From assembly GCF_011762095.1 (NCBI RefSeq), contig NZ_JAASQO010000016.1:1-64000 (forward strand): 64,000 bases of DNA. The letters run 5' to 3'. The notes beneath the pieces were generated by a model, which was not told the DNA's origin, searched no databases, and saw only the letters and a list, made by a program, of their open reading frames with translations. Each line of letters opens with the position of its first letter. Positions within the stretch are counted from its first letter, which is position 1. The position numbers and the translations under genes were made by a program. Below are positions 57,769 through 64,000 of the stretch, piece by piece. This DNA comes from Parvibaculum indicum. Lineage in GTDB: Bacteria > Pseudomonadota > Alphaproteobacteria > Parvibaculales > Parvibaculaceae.

Positions 57769-58839
57769 CTAGTTGCCCTGCTTTCGGCGGCGTTCGCGCT
57801 CCACCTGCCGCCATTTGGCGACATTGCGGCGATGCTGCGCCAGCGTATCGGAAAAGACATGCCCCCCGGTGCCGTCGGCCACGAAATAGAGATGCCTGGT
57901 ATCGGGCGGGTCGAGCACGGCGCGCAGAGAGGCCTCGCCCGGATTGCAGATCGGCGTCGGCGGCAAGCCGTCGATCACATAGGTATTGTAAGGCGTGGCC
58001 TTGGCGATTTCGCTGCGGCGAAGCGGGCGGCCCAGCGGTCCCTTGCCGCCGACCAGCCCGTAAATGATCGTCGGATCGGACTGCAGGCGCATCGGCCGTC
58101 TGAGCCGGTTCGTGAAGACGGAGGCGACCAGCGGCCGCTCTTCCGCCAGTCCCGTTTCCTTCTCCACGATGGAAGCGAGGATGACGGCGTCTTCCTTCGT
58201 TTTGACCGGAAGATCCTTCGCCCGTTCCGCCCAGAGCCTGTCGAGGAGCGCGTCATGCGCCTTTCGCATCCGCGTCACCATCTCGGCGCGGGTGGTGCCG
58301 CGGGTGAAGCTGTAGGTTTCCGGCAGCAGCGAGCCTTCCGGCGGCGTCTCGGGCAGCTTGCCCTTCAGCACCGGGTCCGCCGCGACGATCTTCATGATCT
58401 GCTCGCTGGTCAGCCCTTCCGGCAGGGTGATCCGGTGCTGGATCGATTTGCCCGCGCGCAGAATGCCGACGATCACGGCCATGCTGGCATTCGCGGGGAT
58501 TTCGTATTCCCCCGCCTTCAGCGCGGCGTCCGCGCCCTGCAGCCTGACGCCGAGGCGGAAGATCATCTCGTCGGAAATGGCGCCCGCGCCTTCCAGTCGG
58601 CCTGCGATGTCGCGCACGCCGATGCCCTTGGGCAGCATCACCACCACGGGCTCGTCCGCCGGGCCCGGCGCCTCGTATTGCCATTTTCCGTAGAGAAAGA
58701 AACCGCCGGCCATCAGCACGACCAGCACGGGCAGGCCGATCAGGTGCCAGAGAACGAGCCGCATGAAGAAGCCGCGCGACGATGTCTGCGCGGCTTTTCC
58801 AGTCTCGTTCGTTTCCGGCTTGTCGGTCGGCTCGCTCAA
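57769..58839 (-). CDS. mltG: Endolytic murein transglycosylase MltG
   Basis: The protein has 356 aa. It cuts nascent peptidoglycan glycans and sets strand length. A cytosolic tail (about 1-28) and one transmembrane helix (about 29-50) precede a LysM-like subdomain and the YceG domain. VILASIVEKETGLAEERPLVASVFTNRL (cited in part) holds the catalytic Glu. Start: a TTG whose last bases overlap the fabF stop (TTGA), with AAGGTG upstream, implying coupled translation. The alternative is a downstream Met at 27. Confidence 0.93.
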   Translation of the reverse strand: MSEPTDKPETNETGKAAQTSSRGFFMRLVLWHLIGLPVLVVLMAGGFFLYGKWQYEAPGPADEPVVVMLPKGIGVRDIAGRLEGAGAISDEMIFRLGVRLQGADAALKAGEYEIPANASMAVIVGILRAGKSIQHRITLPEGLTSEQIMKIVAADPVLKGKLPETPPEGSLLPETYSFTRGTTRAEMVTRMRKAHDALLDRLWAERAKDLPVKTKEDAVILASIVEKETGLAEERPLVASVFTNRLRRPMRLQSDPTIIYGLVGGKGPLGRPLRRSEIAKATPYNTYVIDGLPPTPICNPGEASLRAVLDPPDTRHLYFVADGTGGHVFSDTLAQHRRNVAKWRQVERERRRKQGN

Positions 58840-60092
58840 TCAGTCACCTTCTTCATGACGAGGGAGGCGTTGGTGCCGCCGAAGCCGAAGGAGTTGGAAA
58901 GCGCGTAATTCACTTCCTTGTCCACGGCCCTGTTGGGCACGAGGTCGATTTCGGTTTCGACCGCCGGATTGTCGAGATTGAGCGTCGGCGGCAGCTTGCT
59001 GTCGCGCATGGCCAGCAGGCAGAAGATCGCTTCCACCGCGCCCGCCGCGCCCAGGAGATGCCCGATGGACGATTTCGTCGAGGACATCGACACCTTGCTC
59101 ACCGCATTGCCGAGCAGGCGCGAGACGGCGCCAAGCTCGATCGTGTCGGCCATGGTCGAGGTGCCGTGCGCATTCACGTAATCGAGGTCGGAGGCGGAGA
59201 TGCCGGCGCGCTTCAGCGCAGCCTGCATGGAGCGGTATCCGCCATTGCCGTCCTCCGGCGGCGCGGTGATGTGATAGGCGTCGCCGGACAGGCCATAGCC
59301 GACCACTTCGCCGTAAATCTTCGCACCGCGTGCCTTGGCGTGTTCGTATTCTTCCAGCACGACCACGCCCGCGCCTTCGCCCATCACGAAGCCGTCGCGA
59401 TCCTTGTCATAGGGACGCGACGCCTTGGTCGGCTCGTCGTTGAAGCTCGTGGAGAGCGCGCGGCAGGCGGCAAAGCCGGCGATGCCGAGACGGTTGATCG
59501 CCGATTCCGCGCCGCCCGCGACCATCACGTCGGCATCGTCCAGCGCGATGAGACGCGCCGCGTCGCCGATGGCGTGCGCGCCCGTCGAACAGGCGGTGAC
59601 GACAGCGTGGTTCGGTCCCTTCAGCCCGTGCTGAATGGAAACGTAGCCGGAGGCGAGATTGATGAGTCGTCCGGTGATGAAGAACGGGCTCACGCGGCGC
59701 GGGCCCTTTTCCTTCAGGGTGATCGCCGTGTCGGCGATGCCTTCGAGGCCGCCGATGCCCGAGCCGATCATCGTGCCCGTGCGGCACTGATCTTCCTCGG
59801 AGGTCGGCTTCCAGTCCGCATCCTGAAGCGCCTGCGTGGCGGCGGAGACGGCATAGACGATGAATTCGTCGACGCGCTTGGCTTCCTTGGCATCCATCCA
59901 GTCGTCCGGATTGAACGCTCCTTCGCCTTCGCGCGGGATCGGCATGGCAATTTTGCAGGGAAGATCGGAAACGTCGAACTTCTCGATTTTCCGCGCACCG
60001 GACTCGCCGTTGAGAATCCGTTTCCAGGTCGTCTCGGCGCCGCATCCAAGCGGCGAGACCATGCCCACACCAGTAACGACGACACGTCTCAT
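58836..60092 (-). CDS. fabF: Beta-ketoacyl-ACP synthase II
   Basis: The protein has 418 aa from MRRVVVTGVGMVSPLG, with AGGGAG upstream. It condenses malonyl-ACP with acyl-ACP during elongation. The nucleophile is Cys168 in VTACSTGAHAIG; His residues are in VNAHGTSTMAD and SSIGHLLGAAG. It is 136 bp downstream of acpP and coupled to mltG. Confidence 0.97.
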   Translation of the reverse strand: MRRVVVTGVGMVSPLGCGAETTWKRILNGESGARKIEKFDVSDLPCKIAMPIPREGEGAFNPDDWMDAKEAKRVDEFIVYAVSAATQALQDADWKPTSEEDQCRTGTMIGSGIGGLEGIADTAITLKEKGPRRVSPFFITGRLINLASGYVSIQHGLKGPNHAVVTACSTGAHAIGDAARLIALDDADVMVAGGAESAINRLGIAGFAACRALSTSFNDEPTKASRPYDKDRDGFVMGEGAGVVVLEEYEHAKARGAKIYGEVVGYGLSGDAYHITAPPEDGNGGYRSMQAALKRAGISASDLDYVNAHGTSTMADTIELGAVSRLLGNAVSKVSMSSTKSSIGHLLGAAGAVEAIFCLLAMRDSKLPPTLNLDNPAVETEIDLVPNRAVDKEVNYALSNSFGFGGTNASLVMKKVTD

Positions 60093-60228
60093 GCGCTTCG
60101 AACTCCCTTGCGACTTCACTCCCCCGGGGCGCGTTTGCTCGGCAAGGGCCGGAGGGGACGGAAGTCTGTATTATCCGCGGGGGCCGGTGCGGCTTCTATT
60201 GTCGCCGACCGGCCGCCACGAGAGGACT

Positions 60229-60468
60229 TTACGACTGGTTCGACTTCACGAACTCGATCGCATCCTTGACGGTGAGGATCTTCTCGGCGGCATCGTCCGG
60301 AATCTCCACGCCGAATTCTTCTTCAAACGCCATAACCAGCTCGACATTGTCGAGGCTGTCTGCGCCCAGGTCGTCGATGAAGCTGGCGTTCTCGGTGACC
60401 TTGTCGGCATCGACACCAAGGTGTTCGACGACGATCTTCTTCAGGCGTTCCGCGATATCTTCACTCAT
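60229..60468 (-). CDS. acpP: Acyl carrier protein
   Basis: The protein has 79 aa from [11 protein letters not shown], with GAGGACT upstream. It carries growing acyl chains on 4'-phosphopantetheine attached to Ser38 in [13 protein letters not shown]. Strongly acidic, four-helix ACP. The 256-bp gap to fabG upstream probably holds its own promoter, as usual for this abundant protein. Confidence 0.97.
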   Translation of the reverse strand: MSEDIAERLKKIVVEHLGVDADKVTENASFIDDLGADSLDNVELVMAFEEEFGVEIPDDAAEKILTVKDAIEFVKSNQS

Positions 60469-60724
60469 TCTCAAGTCCTCAGATCGTTGTTTTGACCGGC
60501 CCCGGTCCCTGGCGGTTATACCCGCTTCGGACCCCGAGGATTGCTCGCGATCGAATTCGGCAGAAAATCGTCCCCCTTCTGGCCCAGAAAAGGGCCTGGC
60601 CGCAAGCCAAATCGACGGCCTAGGTATCACATATTTCTGCCATGTACCAGATAGGGGTAATGCTGGTTACGCTAGGTTACACCCCTGAATTGCAACAGTT
60701 TTTTGGAGAACGGGGTCTCCGTCG

Positions 60725-61462
60725 TCAGATCATGGCCATGCCGCCGTTCACATGAAGGGTCTGGCCCGTCACGTAAGCGGCCTCGTCGCTGGCGAGATAA
60801 ACCGCCGCGGAGGCGATTTCCCTGGCATCGCCCAGGCGGTCGGCGGGAATCGTCGAAAGAATTCGCGCCTTCTGGTCTTCATTCAGCGCATCCGTCATGG
60901 CCGAGCCGATGAAGCCCGGCGCAATGCAGTTCGCGGTGATATTGCGGCTGGCGACTTCCTGCGCGATCGATTTGGTCATGCCGATCATGCCCGCCTTGGA
61001 GGCCGCGTAGTTCGCCTGACCGGGATTGCCCGTCACGCCCACCACCGAGGTGATGCCGATGATGCGGCCCCAGCGGCGCTTCATCATGCCGCGCATGACG
61101 CCGCGCGAAAGGCGGAAGGCGGCGGTGAGGTTCACGCGAATGACCTCGTCCCACTCCTCGTCCTTCATGCGCATGAAAATGTTGTCGCGCGTCAGGCCCG
61201 CATTGTTGATGAGGATGTCCATGCCGCCCATGGCTTCTTCCGCCTGTTTGGGCAGCGCGTCCACGGCCTCGCCGTCGGCGAGATTGCAGGGCAGCACATG
61301 AGTGCGTTCGCCAAGCTCGGACGCCAGCCCGTCCAGCGCGTCCTTGCGCGTGCCGGAGAGCGCCACGGTCGCGCCCTGCGCGTGCAGCGCCCGGGCAATC
61401 TCGGACCCGATGCCACCCGACGCGCCGGTCACGAGCGCGCTTTTACCGGTGAGGTCGAACAT
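60725..61462 (-). CDS. fabG: 3-oxoacyl-ACP reductase
   Basis: The protein has 245 aa from MFDLTGKSALVTGASGGIG (cited in part). It is the NADPH-dependent keto reduction step of fatty-acid elongation. The SDR cofactor loop TGASGGIG, NNAGLTRDN, catalytic Ser in ITSVVG and YAASK are visible. It follows fabD by 59 bp. Confidence 0.97.
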   Translation of the reverse strand: MFDLTGKSALVTGASGGIGSEIARALHAQGATVALSGTRKDALDGLASELGERTHVLPCNLADGEAVDALPKQAEEAMGGMDILINNAGLTRDNIFMRMKDEEWDEVIRVNLTAAFRLSRGVMRGMMKRRWGRIIGITSVVGVTGNPGQANYAASKAGMIGMTKSIAQEVASRNITANCIAPGFIGSAMTDALNEDQKARILSTIPADRLGDAREIASAAVYLASDEAAYVTGQTLHVNGGMAMI

Positions 61463-61521
61463 TCTCTCCCCTTTCGTCTCTTTCCCTGTCTGGGCGTACT
61501 TGTCTGGGCCTATATGGGCGC

Positions 61522-62463
61522 TCAGAGCGTCTTCAAAAAGGTTTCGACATCGGCGGGCGTGCCGACGGCCGCCGTTTCGGCTTCCTTGGCGATGCGTTTT
61601 GCCATGCCGGTCAGCACCTTGCCCACGCCGACTTCCACAAGCTGCGTCACGCCCTGCTCCACCATATAGAGAACGCTTTCGCGCCAGCGGACCATGCCCG
61701 TCACCTGCTCCACCAACAGGTTGCGGATGGTTTCGGCATCGGCGACGCGCGAGGCGGTGACGTTCGCGACCAGCGGCACGGCGGGCGCCTGCATGGCGAC
61801 CTCGGCGAGCGCGGCTTTCATCTCGTCGGCGGCGGGCTGCATCAGCGCGCAATGGAAAGGCGCGCTCACCGGCAGCAGCATGGCGCGCTTGGCGCCTTTG
61901 GTCTTGGCGATTTCGGCGGCGCGTTCGACGGCGGCCTTGGCTCCCGAGATCACGACCTGCCCCGGCGCATTGTCGTTCGCGGCCTGGCAGACCTCGCCCT
62001 GCGCGGCCTCCTCGGCCACTTCCTTCGCCACGTCGAAATCGAGGCCGAGCATGGCGGCCATCGCGCCCTCGCCCACGGGCACCGCGCGCTGCATGGCCTG
62101 GCCGCGCAGCTTCAGCAGGCGCGCGGTATCGGCGATGGTGAAAGCGCCCGCGGCGGCAAGCGCGGAATATTCGCCCAGCGAGTGACCGGCCACGAAAGAG
62201 GCCTTGTCGGCCAGCGCGAAGCCGCCTTCGGCTTCCAGCGTCTTCATGGCCGCGACGCTCACCGCCATCAGGGCGGGCTGTGCGTTTTCGGTAAGGGTGA
62301 GTTCGTCTTCCGGGCCTTCCCACATCAGCTTGGTGAGGTTCTGGCCCAGCGCGTCGTTCACTTCCTCGAAGACCTCGCGGGCGGGCGCGAAGGCCTCGGC
62401 CAGTTCCTTGCCCATGCCGACCGCCTGGGACCCCTGCCCCGGAAAGGTGAATGCGCGCGTCAT
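61522..62463 (-). CDS. fabD: Malonyl-CoA:ACP transacylase
   Basis: The protein has 313 aa from MTRAFTFPGQGSQAVGMG (cited in part), with GGGAGCAGGG upstream. It loads malonyl onto ACP. Nucleophile is Ser95 in GHSLGE; the His is in SAPFHCALM and the Gln in FPGQGSQ. First gene of fabD-fabG-acpP-fabF-mltG. Confidence 0.97.
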   Translation of the reverse strand: MTRAFTFPGQGSQAVGMGKELAEAFAPAREVFEEVNDALGQNLTKLMWEGPEDELTLTENAQPALMAVSVAAMKTLEAEGGFALADKASFVAGHSLGEYSALAAAGAFTIADTARLLKLRGQAMQRAVPVGEGAMAAMLGLDFDVAKEVAEEAAQGEVCQAANDNAPGQVVISGAKAAVERAAEIAKTKGAKRAMLLPVSAPFHCALMQPAADEMKAALAEVAMQAPAVPLVANVTASRVADAETIRNLLVEQVTGMVRWRESVLYMVEQGVTQLVEVGVGKVLTGMAKRIAKEAETAAVGTPADVETFLKTL

Positions 62464-62694
62464 CCCTGCTCCCGTCTTGTCTGTTTCCATCCGGCCTGAT
62501 CGGCCGGTTTCCGCGCGATGGCGTTGCCCGAAACGGCACATCCCCCGCGAAGCGCCAAGAGATACCGGCAAAGAGACCCAAGTCAAGCAGCGCGCGGCAA
62601 TTCACGGCTTGCGCGGATTGGACCGAAGGCGGCGATCGTGAGAAACTGCGTTCGTACTCTTTCGGATGAGCATTGCCCGCAAGGAGTTCCCCAG

Positions 62695-63000
62695 GTGAGC
62701 GATATCGACATCAAGCCCCGCCCCCGGACGAGAACCCGGACCCGACGGCCGAAGCTCCACAAGGTCATTCTGGTCAATGACGACTTCACGCCGCGCGAAT
62801 TCGTGGTGAAGGTTCTTATGGGCGAGTTTCGCATCGCCGAGGCGCAGGCCCATAAAGTGATGATAACGGCGCATCGCAAGGGCTCCTGCGTCGTGTCCGT
62901 CTATCCGCAGGATGTGGCGGAAACCAAGGCGACCCGGGCGACCGAGATGGGCCGCGCACAAGGCTATCCCCTGCTTTTCACGACCGAGCCCGAGGAATAG
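62695..63000 (+). CDS. clpS: ATP-dependent Clp protease adaptor ClpS
   Basis: The protein has 101 aa from the GTG at 62695, chosen because AAGGAG lies 8 bp upstream. ClpS binds N-degron substrates and delivers them to ClpAP. The core KVILVNDDFTPREFVVKVL (cited in part) and VMITAHRKGSCVV form the N-degron pocket. The N-terminus is Arg/Thr-rich. The Aat transferase that creates Leu/Phe N-degrons is encoded at 8.9 kb. Confidence 0.94.
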   Translation: MSDIDIKPRPRTRTRTRRPKLHKVILVNDDFTPREFVVKVLMGEFRIAEAQAHKVMITAHRKGSCVVSVYPQDVAETKATRATEMGRAQGYPLLFTTEPEE

Positions 63001-63021
63001 GCCTTTCGGCCCCGAAACCCC

Positions 63022-63049
63022 TTGCGTTGAAACGCCTTTTTTGTATATT
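63022..63049 (+). promoter_or_regulatory. Likely promoter of the rpsF-rpsR-rplI operon
   Basis: TTGCGT (63022-63027), a 16-bp spacer and TATATT (63044-63049) lie just after clpS. Initiation near 63056 would give a leader of about 190 nt, containing hairpin CCGGCGG/CCGCCGG (63090-63107). Confidence 0.5.
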
Positions 63050-63245
63050 CCGCGCTTCCGAAGGCCCTGGTTGGAGGCTGAACGGCGCACCGGCGGATTT
63101 CCGCCGGCAGGACTGAAGAAGGTCCGGGCTCCGGTGTCTCCGCTTCTTTGGTGGTCCTTTCGAGCCTTTCTCCGCTGTCTACAGCGTATTTCCGGGGCTC
63201 AAAGGGGGCTTTGCGCCGGGGCCGGATACAAATGAGGAAGGCTCT

Positions 63246-63692
63246 ATGGCTCTCTACGAGCATATTTTCATTGCGCGACAGGACGTGTCGCAGCAGCAGG
63301 TCGAGCAGCTGCTCGAACAGTACACCAACGTCATCAAGGAAAATGGCGGCTCGGTCGGCAAGACCGAGTATTGGGGCCTGCGCAACCTCGCCTACAAGGT
63401 GAAGAAGAACCGCAAGGGTCACTACACGCTCATGAACATCGACGCGCCGCATGCCGCGATCGCGGAGATGGAGCGTCAGATGGGCCTCAGCGACGACGTG
63501 CTTCGCTTCATGACGATCCGCGTCGAGGAACATGAAACCGAACCGTCCGCCGTCATGCAGAATCGTGGCGGCCGCGATCGCGACGACCGCCGCGGCGGCC
63601 GCGACGACCGCCGGGGCGACCGGGGTCCGCGCCGCGACGACGGCCCTCGCCGTGAAGACCGCAACGCCAATTCCGAAGGGGGTAATGCCTGA
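63246..63692 (+). CDS. rpsF: 30S ribosomal protein S6
   Basis: The protein has 148 aa, longer than the roughly 95-residue S6 core. [22 protein letters not shown] opens it (cited in part), and [27 protein letters not shown] (cited in part) is the S6 signature. Residues about 108-148 are an Arg/Asp/Gly-rich tail with repeated DDRRG units. S6 binds S18 in the 30S platform. GAGGAAGG precedes the ATG; its stop overlaps the rpsR ATG by one base. Confidence 0.97.
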   Translation: MALYEHIFIARQDVSQQQVEQLLEQYTNVIKENGGSVGKTEYWGLRNLAYKVKKNRKGHYTLMNIDAPHAAIAEMERQMGLSDDVLRFMTIRVEEHETEPSAVMQNRGGRDRDDRRGGRDDRRGDRGPRRDDGPRREDRNANSEGGNA

Positions 63693-63931
63693 TGAGCAGC
63701 GCACCGCAACGCCGGCCTTTCTTCCGCCGCCGCAAAACCTGCCCGTTCTCCGGCGCCAACGCCCCGAAGATCGACTACAAGGACACCAAGCTCCTGCAGC
63801 GTTACGTGTCCGAGCGCGGCAAGATCGTGCCGAGCCGTATCACCGCCGTATCGGCCAAGAAGCAGCGTGAACTCGCCCGTGCCATCAAGCGCGCGCGTTT
63901 CCTCGCCCTTCTGCCCTACGTGATTTCCTAA
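63692..63931 (+). CDS. rpsR: 30S ribosomal protein S18
   Basis: The protein has 79 aa, the normal length. [14 protein letters not shown] and [34 protein letters not shown] (cited in part) are the S18 signatures. It pairs with S6 in the 30S platform. It is translationally coupled to rpsF (TGATG), with rplI 24 bp downstream. Confidence 0.97.
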   Translation: MSSAPQRRPFFRRRKTCPFSGANAPKIDYKDTKLLQRYVSERGKIVPSRITAVSAKKQRELARAIKRARFLALLPYVIS

Positions 63932-63955
63932 ATCCCGGCTGAAGGAGACGCCAAC

Positions 63956-64000
63956 ATGCAAGTCGTACTTCTGGAACGGGTGGAAAAACTCGGTCAGATG
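63956..64000 (+). CDS. rplI: 50S ribosomal protein L9, N-terminus (cut by window end)
   Basis: Only the first 15 codons are in the window: MQVVLLERVEKLGQM, the conserved L9 start. GAAGGAGA lies upstream. It completes the rpsF-rpsR-rplI operon. Confidence 0.92.
   Translation, partial: MQVVLLERVEKLGQM

Noticed and set aside
60680-60720. GGAGA/TCTCC stem after fabG as a terminator
   Set aside because: The T-run lies on the wrong side of the stem for the fabG transcript.
60725-62605. A single 626-aa FabD-FabG fusion read from one frame
   Set aside because: Only the FabG part is in frame; the upstream part is an out-of-frame shadow of fabD, which has its own complete frame.

Overview
The window is a GC-rich chromosomal stretch of an alphaproteobacterium. 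The evidence is the gene content and order: aroQ-accB-accC-aat next to DUF2155, MlaD and an NDUFA12-type complex I subunit; a B12-dependent NrdJ; HdaA; DUF2066; lptF-lptG-lptD-surA-pdxA-rsmA; gmk-yicC-mltG-fabF-acpP-fabG-fabD; an alphaproteobacterial ClpS; and rpsF-rpsR-rplI. A Parvibaculum-like or other Hyphomicrobiales-like lineage is my best guess, but the sequence alone does not fix the genus. Most of the window is housekeeping DNA with little accessory material. I saw no tRNA, rRNA, CRISPR array or prophage.

Layout. 1-5.2 kb: tail of an IS630-like transposase, a divergent gamma-glutamyltransferase-like lipoprotein, an M48 protease with TPRs, a DsbA-like oxidoreductase and an MECR-like reductase. 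5.2-11.6 kb: thiS-thiG, aroQ-accB-accC-aat, then a minus-strand NDUFA12-mlaD-DUF2155 group and a receiver protein. 11.7-15.7 kb: nrdJ, with a promoter carrying a plausible pair of NrdR boxes. 15.7-16.85 kb: an AT-richer patch with one unrecognised gene and about 500 bp of non-coding DNA. 16.8-26 kb: hybrid histidine kinase, FAS1 protein, host-attachment-like protein, phasin, aspS, rnd and a tandem pair of CZB-GGDEF (DgcZ-like) cyclases. 26.2-28.1 kb: a MarR regulator and a convergent Fe-S/SCP2 protein; both promoters carry the same GTGTA-N2-TACAC palindrome. 28.1-37.3 kb: ppx, ppk, an AI-2E exporter-hdaA pair, DUF2066 and purM-purN. 37.3-46 kb: a fatty acid hydroxylase-like protein, ndk, a YheS-type ABC-F protein, two unknown small membrane proteins, a DUF6665-like protein, transglutaminase, cold shock protein, holC and pepA. 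46-54 kb: the LPS export/outer-membrane biogenesis operon. 54-56 kb: a zinc alcohol dehydrogenase and a Met/Gly-rich Spy-like protein with an unusual leader. 56-62.5 kb: gmk, yicC and the fatty-acid synthesis cluster. 62.7-64 kb: clpS and the S6-S18-L9 ribosomal operon, cut by the window end.

The most interesting items are regulatory. They are the shared MarR-type operators; FNR/FixK-like boxes before the phasin and before the Spy-like gene; a hairpin that buries the Shine-Dalgarno of the Spy-like gene; and the paired NrdR-like boxes over the nrdJ -35. No wholly new multi-gene system is evident. The closest candidates are the MarR/Fe-S-SCP2 module and the duplicated zinc-sensing cyclases.
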